In this document: one piece after another, positions 1 through 10,863 of the stretch
Position numbering within the stretch: the stretch's first letter is position 1
Layout of the letters: every line of letters starts with the position of its first letter
Assembly (NCBI GenBank): GCA_015680685.1
Contig: MNCI01003975.1
Coordinates: 1,012,564 to 1,076,563 of the forward strand
Direction of reading: 5' to 3'
Source of the DNA: Gnetum montanum
Lineage: Eukaryota > Streptophyta > Gnetopsida > Gnetales > Gnetaceae
Length of the DNA stretch: 64,000 bases
Program-made: the position numbers and the translations under genes
The notes under the pieces: model-generated
Database searches by the model: none
What the model saw: the letters and a program-made list of their open reading frames with translations, nothing else
Told to the model about the DNA's origin: nothing

Positions 1-1983
1 TATGTCCTAGGTCTATTATGTGTGTATGTTGCCTAAGGCATTCTTTCCATGCTCCTAACCATGCTCTAATAAGTGTCATAACTTTTATTGTGCTTATAGG
101 TATTGTGAATATTGAGGTGTAGTACACCTTGAGTCTATCCTCTATTCCTAGTTGATTTAGGACTCATGGGTGATGATGTATAGTGTTTTTAAAGGGCATC
201 ACTGTAACACCAAGGCCTAGGATAGAAGTAGAAGGATTAGGGGATGTAGTTACCTCTAGGATGATGAAAATAGATCTTCTTGTGTAACCATTCAATTGAT
301 GGTTTGTTGTAATAATTTGAGTTGTGTAAGAAGAACATTTAGAAGGTGCATCCTTTGTGATGTAAAAGGTTGAAACTGTGTTATTAGGTAAGGGAATTTA
401 GTAAACATGTAGGTTTAAATTTATGTGCCAACCCCTAAAAAAATTTCTCTTCTCTTTCATTTGCTGAATATCATCCTTTGAAATATTATAGTTATTAGTA
501 TTATGAACAAGAGCTTGATTGTAATGGCTAAATTTCCATGGATCATACCATCTAGGTACCTCTAGATCTCCTACTTGCTTCTTTGAAGAATCAAAAGCTA
601 ACTCCTAAAATCTTTAAATTTTTTTTTGCTATTTCAGAGATAGTCTTAAACTAATTTTTTTGTTCTTGAAGAAAGCTAAAGTAATTTAAAATGCTTCATT
701 AGCATATTTTTGTATTTTAGTTTACTTTTCTTCTATTGTGTTGGCCTTATTCCTTTTGGATTTTGTGTTTCAACGAAATGAGATGCATGATCACCTAGTG
801 TAGAGTTCAAAATAGAAGTAGAAGCTAGTAAAACAATAATATCCTTCTTCTTCTCTTTACTTTTGGAAGCTTTTTTCTTCAATGTAGTCAATTCAAGATT
901 ATTCATTTGAACTGCAATGTTCTCAATGTCTCATGAATCAACAAGAGCATCATTGAGAGATTAGGAATGTGAATAAATAAGATGAGCCTTAAAAATCATT
1001 TAATATTGATTTATATATGTCCAACATTTGGTTGTCTATTAAGGGCTTCTATAAATCAACAATAGCTAATAGCAATTGCTATATAAACTTAGGTGGTGCT
1101 TTTGTGAAACTTTGCCTCATAGTTATGAATTTAAAGAATGTGACTCTTAGAGTAATCCTATGCTTAAATATTTTTATAAAAGAAGTAATAAGCTATTCTA
1201 AAAGTACAATAGAGTGAGAAGACAAAATTCTATATCATTGTAAATCCTTTCTAGTGAGAAAGTTGGAGAACATTCTTAATAGTGGAAGTTTAACATTGGA
1301 AAATTAAACATACATTTTTGAAAGTAATAACATGGTTCACTAGGTTTACATCTCTATTGTATTTAGTAAAATTAGTTATTTGAACTCCCTTTGGAAGGAT
1401 AGAAAATTTAATTTTAGGATTTATGGATTTTTTAAGGATCTAATTAATATCCAAAGACATATTTTTTATTTTTCTAGCTGTTACTCTAGCTTGATCTTCA
1501 GCCATTTAAATCTGTAAATTGAGAGCTTGAAGTTGGATTAAGAGATTACGAGGAAATTTATTAGTTTGATCAATGGATGTAAGAGGATTTTAAAAGTTCT
1601 AGTAAGATGTAGATGGATAAAAGTGTTAGTAGAGAAAAAATAGGAATATTATAAGGATATGATTGAGGGACTATAGTAATTAGAGAAATATTTGGATTAT
1701 TTAATAAAATAAAGAAATTAGTAGAGTTTATATAAGTGAATACTGATGATTAGTAATGAAGAGATAGTTAGGATGAAGTAGGGTTAATTGATTAAGAGGA
1801 AATTAAGGTAACATTAAGATTAGAATCAAATATAGTAAATATATTAGGAAAAGAAATGTTGATTTGAAATTTTTTTTTTGCAATTGTACTAGCATTGGGG
1901 TAAACAATAATAATATTATTATTGATTATTAAATCATTAAAATCTTCTATTTATTTTACTTTAATAACAAAAGAATCTCTTAA
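1..1983 (-). pseudogene. Decayed polyprotein-like reading frame, family unknown
   Basis: Read on the minus strand, about 200-1983 gives long open stretches broken by a few stops and frame changes. Recognisable islands include a segment with EVPRWYDPW near 550 and segments with LPKGVQ and FTKYNRDVNLVNH near 1320-1400. The frame continues without a shift into 15337-15850 once element B and its target duplication are removed, so B landed inside this coding region. The style resembles large polyproteins annotated in plant genomes as retroelement or endogenous pararetrovirus products, but I see no protease, reverse transcriptase or integrase motif here and do not assign a family. Positions 1-200 show nothing clear. 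Confidence 0.45.
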
Positions 1984-2039
1984 TGTGAAAGAGGTCCTAG
2001 GATAGAGGTTCTCTTAGTCTCTCCCCATGGTTCAGGGAT
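1984..2039 (+). repeat. Element B 5' LTR, first part
   Basis: These 56 bases align base for base with the start of the 3' LTR at 14762 (shared text AGGTTCTC and TCTCCCCATGGTTCA). The part ends with GGGAT (2035-2039), the left target duplication of inserted element A. The LTR resumes at 8996. Confidence 0.85.
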
Positions 2040-3000
2040 TGATAAGTGATGAGGTATCCCCTACACCCAACCATACAAATCACAAGTGTTCACATATGAT
2101 CCAATCGAATTCCATGGATGGGACTAGTTGTGGAATCTAGATCATTATGCCTTGATCATAGTTTATTGTCTTCCCACTTGGACTAGTGGTAGCTTTGTCA
2201 CATATGGTTTAGTCCAAAGTGAGGCATATGATTCTTGATGTTGTTTTGGCCTTATGCTACTTCTAATGATAATAAAGAAATCAATTATTTAAACTAATTA
2301 ACAATGGAAAGTAAATTCTAAACTAGCCTACGAGAAATGAGTGTCCATTCCTAACTTTTTGTACACATCATGAGCCCTCGTATCCACTACTAGGATTACC
2401 AAGTGCTATGCTACTAGGTGAACCAAAAAATAATGCTACTAGGGTTACCAAGTGAATACTTGCTTACGCTTGAAATTGGTCATGCTCATTCCACCAATTC
2501 ATTAATATGCATGGAAATGTAAATATTAACTAAGTATATGAAAAGTAAATTGCATGAAAAGTAAGTCTAATCTAAGTTAAAGTGTTGCAATGAATAAGAA
2601 TCAATCTCGATCTTATTACCATTCATGGAATATGTCTAGGTACAATGCCACTTGAATAAGACATTGTACAATTAACTCAGATCCACGCTGTGGGCACTCA
2701 TTGACTATTCTCTAAAACTATGAAATAAAACTACTAGAGTTCAGCTACTCTATTGGAAAAGAATTCTAAACCATGCGTCCAAGTGTTATAGTTATAGGCC
2801 AACACACATCTCGTGATATTAGATATCTAACATCACTTCTTGGGCCTTGATATTGGGCATTTATTATCAAATCTTTGATATCTGAGCTGACAAAAATCAA
2901 CTTTTTACCCAAACAGATGTGATGACATGTGTCAAGGCATCTACATTGAGGCATCTACCTCGACATGGCTGCATCAACGTAGCCAAATGATGCTTCATCA
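2040..3000 (-). repeat. Element A 3' LTR
   Basis: This is the left LTR copy of a minus-strand element. It runs from TGATAAGTGATGAGG to GCTTCATCA, so TGATGA/TCATCA form the short terminal inverted repeats. It is homologous to LTRs at 8058, 30851, 46724 and 55147. A 14-bp periodic array lies at 2936-2977 in U3. The TATA region near 2789-2798 is degenerate compared with the partner LTR. Confidence 0.85.
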
Positions 3001-3012
3001 TACCCCCACAAC
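3001..3012 (-). promoter_or_regulatory. Polypurine tract of element A
   Basis: On the minus strand a G-rich run (GTTGTGGGGGTA) directly precedes the 3' LTR. The same tract borders the 3' LTRs at 47682, 49128 and 55980. This is the usual site of plus-strand DNA priming in LTR retrotransposons. Confidence 0.65.
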
Positions 3013-5450
3013 TAAGTAAAAACTTGTCATTGAGTTACTAGGATAGGATTGAGCTTTCTTTATAAAAAAATGGGAATGATGGGATTATTGACTAATGCTA
3101 ACTACTGATTGACTTTTAGTGTCACATTACAAAATTTTATTCAAGTGGATGTATACAAAATGACAGAGTGACAAAAAGACTAGATAAATTACAAAATTTG
3201 TAGAGGTCTTCAAAAATCTGTTGAAGATTATTCTTATTATTACCGCTAGCAACGGTAGAATTCCAACCTTGATTGTTATGTCAATGCTTCTCTAGTTATG
3301 CAGAACATTCTTGAAGGATGGACTAAAATTTCTTCTCATCATCCCATGGATCTAGCAAATATGCAAAGTTTTGAGATACTATCTTGTATGTGCTACAATT
3401 TGTCGATGGGCATATCCTCCGTTGTCCTCCTCTTGGCTTCAATTTCATGCTTGGAAAAAGGCCTTGTTCCTTAGGTGTTTCTTTTAGCATCACTTGCAGT
3501 CACCAAAGGATCAACATTAGTTTTGGTAAGTTTTTCCTTAATAATCAACCCTTTTCAGATCCCTTAGTTTGCATTTAACAAGGTGATGACAATGTACTAT
3601 GTCCAAGGCTATGAGGTAATTAGAATCATGAAGTTGTTTACATTATTTTGATCAATTACTATTAGTTACCATGATGTTTGAAAATAGAATGTTGAAAAAA
3701 TTTCAAAAATTTCAAAGTAGGCATCCCTAGCCCCTATGACTAATAAGCATAACTTCGGAAGCACATAAGTTTTCAAGCAATTGAAACCAAAGGTATGATT
3801 CAAAAGATGGCCAAGAAATATTAATGGATATGGAAATAGAAAAGTATGAAAAATTAATGAAATGGATGAGAAGTAGTCCCAAAATTATGCATAAATTCAA
3901 AGAAATTTTCACTCTAGAAGATGTGAAGGTTAGTTCAACGCCATGATCAACAAAAGTTATGCAAGTGGATCCTCCCCAAAGCAGGCTCCTACCATAATGC
4001 CCTTGCATAACCATTTCTATAAATATCCATGGGCACCCTAGAAGTTAAATGTAGATCATGCCTTTGTTCTAAATAACACACAACTACCGTGGTTAGGATG
4101 TTACACTATACTACACAAAACCAAAAGGCTCATAATCGCATGCAGTAGTGAGGTGAATAATGGGATGAGAAGGGATTGCAGAGATCAAGGTGTAAGGTAC
4201 TTGACCATGTCCACAATAGGTTCTTGTGAAAAATGTGATTAAAATGATTAGCAAACCTATCTATCCAAGTTTAGACCAAGCCCATACCATGAACAGTGAC
4301 CTCACATTGATGTGTTCCTTTCTACCAACCATCATGAGTCCACAGCCACCTCAAAGAACAATCATCACTCCAAAAAGAGAAGAAAAGAGAAGAAGAAAGG
4401 AAGGGCCTTAGTTACAGGGGTGCCTTTAGGCATGGATAACAGGTCTTTCTATGCCCATAACTAGTGCTTGTAGCCCATTATTGTGTCTAAGGGATGTGCT
4501 TTGAATTCTCATTTTTTTTCTTTTTTTTCTCTTTTTATTTTATTTTATTTTTTGAATTTATAATTGAGAACCGCATCATGCAAAGACATAGCTTCCCATT
4601 TATTGGTTGACAAAGGAGTGATGATACATTCCTTGAGGATTCATAAACTACATGAAGGAAGTCAAGAAGAGAACCCAAAAAATCCCCTTGAGGTCATACC
4701 CTTTGCCATTCCCACTTGGTCATTCCCTCTTTCTTCAAAATATAATGCTCATTGATTAATTTTAGTTTCATGAAAGAAGAACCAAATTGTTTCCATGATA
4801 AATACCTTATATTCAGCGAATTGAAGTAATGGATGATGTGGTCTCATTGCTTTACAAAATTACTTACCCAATCATCTTAATAACATAGAACAAAAACCCA
4901 ACACATAGTAATGACTTATGCACCATGATTGGCAATATTATGAATGGAAGCATAAAAAGAAACATTCGTAAAACATAACGAAAATGACTCAAGAAAAGAG
5001 AAAAATATTAAGAAGATAAAAATATTAAGAAATAGAAAACATATGAAGAATCAAAAAATTTTGGAAGAAATAGAAAAATGATAAAAAATTGTAAAATAAA
5101 TAAGGTGAAATTTACTTATTAGTTCTTGAACTAGGATGAAGCATCTTCCCCATGACTAATCTTATGGTCGCACATTTGGGAGATGGACTACATAATCCCC
5201 TAGTTATACACCGCCAATTTTCTATCTATCATTTTTACTAATTTAATTAATCACATGGTGGCACATCTAACATTGGTGATAGTCTTGTTTGGATCATTTG
5301 GAGACGTATCTTCATCTAGAATTAAGGTATTTCCATTTTGGAGAATGTGTTTGTTTCTTCTTCTTGATTTTCTATTTTAATTTCCAAGTCTTCATGTTCA
5401 ATATCCTTTTTTGGTGTATAATCAGAGTGTAAGATATATGTTTTTAAGTC
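3013..5450 (-). other. Element A 3' internal region, noncoding
   Basis: This region is homologous to those following the 3' LTRs of F (47682-48366), G (49128-50870) and I (55980-57950). Shared stretches include the text around 3130-3310, the segment near 4430-4510 matching 57220-57300, and CTTCCCCATGACT near 5145 matching 50860. In I and G this region is followed by integrase; in A it leads through about 250 unassigned bases into a gag-proximal frame, so pol is missing. No env-like frame is convincing. Pyrimidine-rich runs lie at 4508-4556. Confidence 0.6.
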
Positions 5451-6440
5451 CTCTATTTAGTTCATTTTCTTAATTCTAGAACTAATAAGTGAATTAGTTG
5501 CTTCCATGCATCTTTGAAATAGTTTTATATTCTCATTTTCAAGCCACTAGGTGTCTTCTAGTTTAGTGGCTACTACATAGATTGGTTTTTGCTTACATAC
5601 TTGCTCCTGAACTTTGTTGTGGGCTATGTTAATATTTTGAATTTTCGGCCCACAACTGCACCCTTTACTTTGAGTGATGCATGGATTTTCTTGTCTCTCC
5701 AAAATGCTAAGTTCATCATTTCTGTCTTGTTTTGGAGTGGTGATGGTTGTTGTTTTTTGCGTATGATTAAGAGACATTGTTCCAAGAAGGAAGGGTGTTG
5801 CACTAGATTGTCCTTGTGCTAGTTTTGATATGCTAGTAGGTCTATGTGTTTTATGCTTGTGCATAGAAATTGTCCTAAAGAAAGGATGTTTCCGAGATTG
5901 TGGTAGAGATCTACTGGCACTATCATTTCTATGTATGTTTGCAGCACAAGTGGAATTCTCTTGTTCATGTTGTGGTGCTAAACCTTCCTATGTTGTTGGA
6001 GGTGACATATGATGGAGGTGAGTATGAGAATATTAAGGATATGATGGAGGATGAAACATGTGAGATGGTGATCCTTTAGAAGATGTCACAAGTTGATGAT
6101 ATTTGGGAGAGTGATAGTAGTGATTGGAAGTAGAGGAAGTAAAACTAGTTAGGGAAATACATTGTTGAACATAATATCCATACGAGTTCGGCTAGCAGTA
6201 AGGGTAGGGATAGTTTGATGATGGCCTCTCCCATGAATATGCATTTTGCCACTACAATTTATAGTAGTTTTGAGGCTAATAAGAAGTCCTAATAGGATAG
6301 TACAATTGGTTGTAGGACTATCTATAATTACCTTATGAGAAAGGTAATTTCCTAGGTATTTGCTTTTGTACAAACTTAGGATTCAATGCAAAAGCCTAAT
6401 ACTCATGTAGATGTAACATGATTGGGCAATAGTCCTTTGA
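5290..6440 (-). pseudogene. Element A gag C-terminus and unknown downstream frame
   Basis: The minus-strand frame reads from a gag C-terminal Tyr/Pro-rich region (about 6150-6440) through KHPFFRT near 5880, a motif shared with the gag-protease junction in E and I. It then enters an open stretch of 105 codons or more (5547-5864) rich in Lys, Gln and Thr. From the same junction element I runs into a protease; here there is none. The downstream protein has no recognisable domain. It may be a lineage-specific gag extension or noncoding filler that is open by chance. Confidence 0.45.
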
Positions 6441-6791
6441 ATAGCCATATATGCATATGTCACATCCATCATCTTCTTCAGTGGTTGTGCTTATGGCCTC
6501 TTCTTTTATAGCCATTTTCCTTTTTTGTCAATCAGTGTTCTAACCTATCTCTTGGTCCCTTTTCCTCCTTTTGTTGTGGTCACTTGATTTTTTTTGGATC
6601 ACTCTCTCCTCTATCATTACTATGCAAGTTGTAAATTTCTCATTTATCCATTCTAGCATCTTATCTAGCTTTGCTTCATGCTCATCGATAGACTTTTGTA
6701 ATAGCAAGGTTTGTTGTGAAATCACCTCATCAAGAGTTGCCTCTTTTTCCTTATCATAGATGTGGACCCTTTTCTTTTAAAGAGTTATATC

Positions 6792-7868
6792 CTAGTTATT
6801 TTCCGCTACATTTTGTTGTTTACATAGCTCTCCTTCTTCTTTTTCCATCCACTTAATTAGCCTTTGTATCTGATGGACTTTTACTTTGTATAATTGAGCT
6901 CGGGCATAAATCCCAAGGGTCTCCCTCATTTTGTTATGAAGCCCATCTAAGATGTGAAAAATTTGCTCTTTTTGAGAGAAATTATGGTTAGGGCATTTAT
7001 GTAGTAGCAAATAGTATTTATCCAAGGCCACATCCAAGGGTTCATGATTTTCTTGCTTCCACCCTTGGATTTGTTTTCTTAGGTTGGACACTCTTGCATA
7101 GGTTTAGTATTTTTCATTGAAAAGTTCCAACATTGTGGACCACTAGTGGATGAAACTTGGTTCCAACGATCTATACCAACTTTCAGCTTTGTGTATTAGT
7201 GTTCTAAGGAAGAGCTTAAGCTTTTGCCACTTATTTTCAATATTTTGCAAGGCATAGGCATCGTGGAAGGCTTGTAAGTGATGTTGTGGATCAAAATTAT
7301 AGCCTCCCTTAAATTTAGGAATGTTGTTCATGTCAAGCCATTTAATGCAGCTATCCCTTTGATGCATTTGGGATATTTGAACTTCCTCCCTAATCTGTGT
7401 TAGGTTCATAATAGCCAATGGTTCATCTATACTAGACACGTCATGGTGATAATCTATATTTCTATTTGTTTGATTATGATGATCTTGTCTATGCTCATTT
7501 TGATGTCTTTTATTTTGCCCTTGGGTTTTATTTCTATCTTTATCTTGACCCCATAGTGGAGCTCTTCCTCTATACCTATGTTCATCTTCGTCAGAACTAG
7601 ATGTTAAAGAGGAAAAGGAAGATGAGGAATTGGGAGAATCACCATGGCTTCTATAGTATTCTCCATGGTCCCTTGATTTATCTTTTCTAGGTTTTGAGGA
7701 GGTCCTAGGCCTTGAGGACTCCCTTGGTCTAGGAATTACTTTGTCTCCTCTAGGATTATCTACCTTCGTTGAATGTAATCTTTGGGTGTAGTAAGGATCT
7801 AAAATGAGCATAGGAAACCCCAACTTGAGGTTGTTCACTCCAATTTTCTTCAATATAAATCCTATCAT
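6792..7868 (-). pseudogene. Element A gag polyprotein (retrotransposon gag)
   Basis: Two minus-strand pieces (7143-7868, 241 codons; 6792-7091, 99 codons) are separated by stops in one gag frame. The N-terminal half is rich in Arg/Ser/Pro and Asp/Glu. It is followed by the retrotransposon gag domain with HHLQAFHDAYALQNIENKW, AESWYRSLEPSFI and then RKQIQGWKQ. The product would form the virus-like particle. Gag copies at 29376-30716 and 24350-26100 align along their length. Stops near 7090-7142 fall where homologues read through, so this copy is inactive. Confidence 0.8.
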
Positions 7869-8038
7869 TTATCTTATGAGTTCTTGCATCATGTGATGCA
7901 ATCTTGGTCCTATGTGAAGAAGACGTGATTTTACCTGATACTGTGTATGACTTAAAATATTAATATTTTCTAAGAGATAGATAGTTATTACCTTTACAGT
8001 GATCATGTATAATATAACTGATCTAGATAACTAGCACC

Positions 8039-8056
8039 ACCCTGGTAATGACACCA
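8039..8056 (-). promoter_or_regulatory. Primer binding site of element A (tRNA-Asp type)
   Basis: The minus strand immediately after the 5' LTR reads TGGTGTCATTACCAGGGT. It matches the Athila/Tat-type site TGGCGCCGTTGCCGGGGA at 12 of 18 positions; most mismatches are transitions. The element E copy (30832-30849) is closer to consensus and confirms the identity. Confidence 0.65.
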
Positions 8057-8057
8057 A

Positions 8058-8990
8058 TGATGAGAAACAATGTACCCCCTATGCCCAACCATACGAATCA
8101 CAAGTGTTCATGCAAGATCTAGTCAAATTTCATGGATGGAACTAGTTGTGACATCTAGATTGTTATGCCTTGATTGTAGTTCACTGTCTTCTCACTTGGA
8201 CTAGTGGTAGCTTTGTCACATATGGTTTAGTCCAAAGTGAGACATATTATTATTGATGTTTTTTTGGCCTTATGCTACTCCTAATAATAATAAGTAAATC
8301 AATTATTTAAACTAATTAATAATGAAAGTAAATTCTAAACTAGCCTCTATGTGATGAGTGTCCATTGCTAGCTTGTCGTACACATCCTAAACCATGTATC
8401 CACTACTGGGATTATCAAGTGCTATGCTACTAGGTGAACCAAGCAATAACACTATTGGGTTACCAAGAAAATACGTGTTTACACTTAAAACTGGTCACGC
8501 TCAATTCACCAATTTATTAATATGCATGGAAACATAAATATTAACTAAGTAAATTGCATGGAAAGTAAATCTAATCTAAGTTAAAGTGCTACAATGAATA
8601 AGAATCAATCTTGATCTTATTGTTGTTCATGGGATGTGTTTAGGTACATTGCCACTTGAATAAGACATCGTACAACTAACTCAAATCCACACTATGAGCA
8701 CTCACTAACTATTCTCTAAGACTATGAAATAAAAATGCAAGAGTTCAGCTAATCTATTGGAAAAAGACTTCTAAACTGTGGGCCCAAGTGCTATATTTAT
8801 AGGCTAGCACACATCCCATGATATCAAATATCTGACATTGCTTCTTAGGCCTCAATATTGGGTATTTGATATTGGAGTTGAAAAAATCAACTTTTCACTC
8901 AAATAAATGTGATACAATGCATCAAGGAATCTACATTAAGGCATCTTCCTCTACATGATTACATCAATGTAGCTAATTGATGCATCATCA
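8058..8990 (-). repeat. Element A 5' LTR with promoter
   Basis: Right LTR copy, TGATGAG to GCATCATCA, 933 bp, drives minus-strand transcription. A TATA box (TATAAATATAG on the minus strand) lies at 8792-8802, about 190 bp into the LTR. The right flank AGGAT (8991-8995) is the target duplication matching GGGAT at 2035. Confidence 0.85.
8792..8802 (-). promoter_or_regulatory. TATA box in element A 5' LTR
   Basis: TATAAATATAG on the minus strand fits the plant TATA consensus. The equivalent position is TATAAATAC in F (47467-47475) and G (48972-48980) and TATAAATAAG in I (55873-55882). Confidence 0.6.
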
Positions 8991-8995
8991 AGGAT

Positions 8996-9514
8996 CATGG
9001 AACACTTTGATGTATTCTTGAGTGGCACATAAGTGTTAGAAACCCCATCTCGACTTGGCAATACCAAGCTAGCAATAATACTCCCTCCTATTGCATCCCT
9101 TTCTAAGTACTCTTCTTACTACCCTAACATGGAGAACTACATGGCCTTGATTTTGAGGTGGTCATAGATATGGAAGTAGCCAAGACTAAATAGTTCTAGT
9201 GTGGTGCCTTATTGAACCTTCTACCAAATCATGAGGAGTCTAGGGGTGAGGTGTCCCTTGTAGATACATCATCACCCCTTACATTGATGATGTTTATAGG
9301 GTTGCTTGTGTACTTGTTTACTAAGTTCTTGTTCAAAGTTTGGAGGTTCTCCTTGAGGTGTACTCTCCCTTGTTAAGAAGTGGTATACCACTCATTCCCT
9401 TCCATGGGTTGCTTTCTTGTTTAGAGGTGTATTCCCTAGGTTTTTCATCCCAGATCCATTAGATCTAAGGAAATTCCTTGGGGTGTCAAACAACAGCAGG
9501 GAAACATTTTTATA
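8996..9514 (+). repeat. Element B 5' LTR, second part
   Basis: It resumes the LTR broken at 2039 and aligns with 14818-15336. Together the two parts total 575 bp, the exact length of the 3' LTR. The end TTTTTATA corresponds to TTATTACA in the 3' copy. Confidence 0.85.
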
Positions 9515-9516
9515 GG

Positions 9517-9528
9517 TGGTATCTAAGC
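9517..9528 (+). promoter_or_regulatory. Primer binding site of element B
   Basis: TGGTATCTAAGC two bases after the 5' LTR matches the initiator tRNA-Met type site TGGTATCAGAGC at 10 of 12 positions. This fixes the element's orientation as plus. Confidence 0.7.
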
Positions 9529-9558
9529 TTTTTTGTATTGTGTTGTGATAAGCATGTA

Positions 9559-9640
9559 CCATTGAGGTTTCATATTTATGGTCCTTCCAAATATTTATGC
9601 CATTGAGGTTTCATATTTATGGTCCTTCCAAATATATATC
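9559..9640 (+). repeat. 41-bp tandem duplication
   Basis: Two adjacent copies (9559-9599, 9600-9640) of a unit containing ATTGAGGTTTCATATTTATG. They are almost identical, so the duplication is recent compared with the host element. Confidence 0.9.
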
Positions 9641-10840
9641 TTGATGATATAGGATCATATCCTCATGTATTCTTCGAAGATTAAGCTTATGGTAAGATTC
9701 TTAAGCTTTTTCATAATGGGGCTGATGCTACAATGTGAGCAACTGATGTATATTGTTCTTCTAAAGGATGTATATGATTTTGTTGTGGTGTTATCCTCTA
9801 GTAATTCACTTGTGGTTGGACTAGTTGTAGTTTTACTTTGATATGATAGAGGAGAGTTCTATTGGTAACTTATAAATTATTGTTGCTTGAGGAGCTCTTA
9901 TCTCTAGTCTTCAATGGTTCATCTAGGATGAATTGGACCTAGTCTTTGATTTGGTCTCCACCTAGATGACATGTATTAAGATGGCATTGATTAGTTTGTG
10001 TAGGATACAGTATCCTTGCACCCCCACTTACCTTAGATACAATGAGTATGGAATTACAAACTAGGACATGTTGGTTCCCAAGTATCTCAGGATGGAGGGC
10101 ATTCAAACATGTGCTCATGGTGAACCTTATGCTAGGTGGATAAAGATCATTTTTGATAGACTTTGTATTCTTGTGTTTGCAATTGTATGTTTGTCTAGTT
10201 GTGTAGGAATTTCTTTCCTTGGCTACATTTTAAAATTCTGCATGCGTGTCTCTCTCACCGTGTCTATCATTCATAACACACATTTTAAAATTGTGCTCTA
10301 TGTTAGGTGATGACTTATTGTTAGGATTGTTGAGGATGCATTTTAAGGCCATGTGTGCCATCCCAAGACCAAATTATTATGGTTATTGTTTTGATAACCT
10401 CTTGTGCTTTGGGTATGGTTGCCCTTGTTGTAGATCTTTCGAGTGTTGCGTTTTCTCATTTGAGTTGGTTATGTAACCCTTGGATTCATGGCATCACTTC
10501 TTTGATTAATGATATTTCTTTAGGAATTTTGTTTTGGATACCTTCTAGAGTAGGTCATCCTATTAATGGTTCTTGTTGAGACCCCATCTCTTTTGATGAA
10601 AGTATTCCCTTGTGGATGCATCCTCCCATTGCTCTTCATAGTAAGAATTGGAGCTTATTAAGACCTATTTTTGGCTAGACCTTGGTCTTCTGCCTTATCT
10701 TTTGAGTGGAAATAACAATTTTGTAGTGCCCATGCCTCTTGTGAATATGTTAAGAATTTTGATCTTGGTGGGAACCAGTGTTAGTGGTTGGGAATGTGTG
10801 TTGTATGTGAATCTTTAGAATTTTGAGAGTGTTCTAGTTT

Positions 10841-10863
10841 TCTCTCTCTCTCTCTCTCTCTCT
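10841..10863 (+). repeat. (CT)n microsatellite
   Basis: About eleven CT units within the element B internal region. Confidence 0.95.

Larger units (their letters stand above)
2040..8990 (-). mobile_element. Element A: Ty3/gypsy (Athila/Tat-like), gag present, pol absent
   Basis: The element has two related LTRs (2040-3000 and 8058-8990), a tRNA-Asp-like primer binding site next to the 5' LTR, a G-rich tract next to the 3' LTR, and near-matching target duplications GGGAT and AGGAT. Gag is readable at 6792-7868. No protease active site, RT, RNase H or integrase is visible between gag and the 3' region. A 148-bp stretch of the two LTRs (near 2112-2260 and its partner) shows 14 differences by eye, mostly transitions, so the insertion is old. 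It sits inside the 5' LTR of element B. Confidence 0.85.

Noticed and set aside
1017-1217. Plus-strand frame of 66 codons
   Set aside because: It is antisense to the longer decayed minus-strand frame and has no motif of its own.
3727-4014. Possible env-like protein in the 3' region of element A
   Set aside because: The frame is short, is not kept in the matching regions of G or I, and shows no clear signal peptide or membrane pattern.
10068-10579. Hydrophobic plus-strand frames in the element B interior
   Set aside because: They overlap in different frames, are short and show no family motif; treated as chance frames in T-rich DNA.
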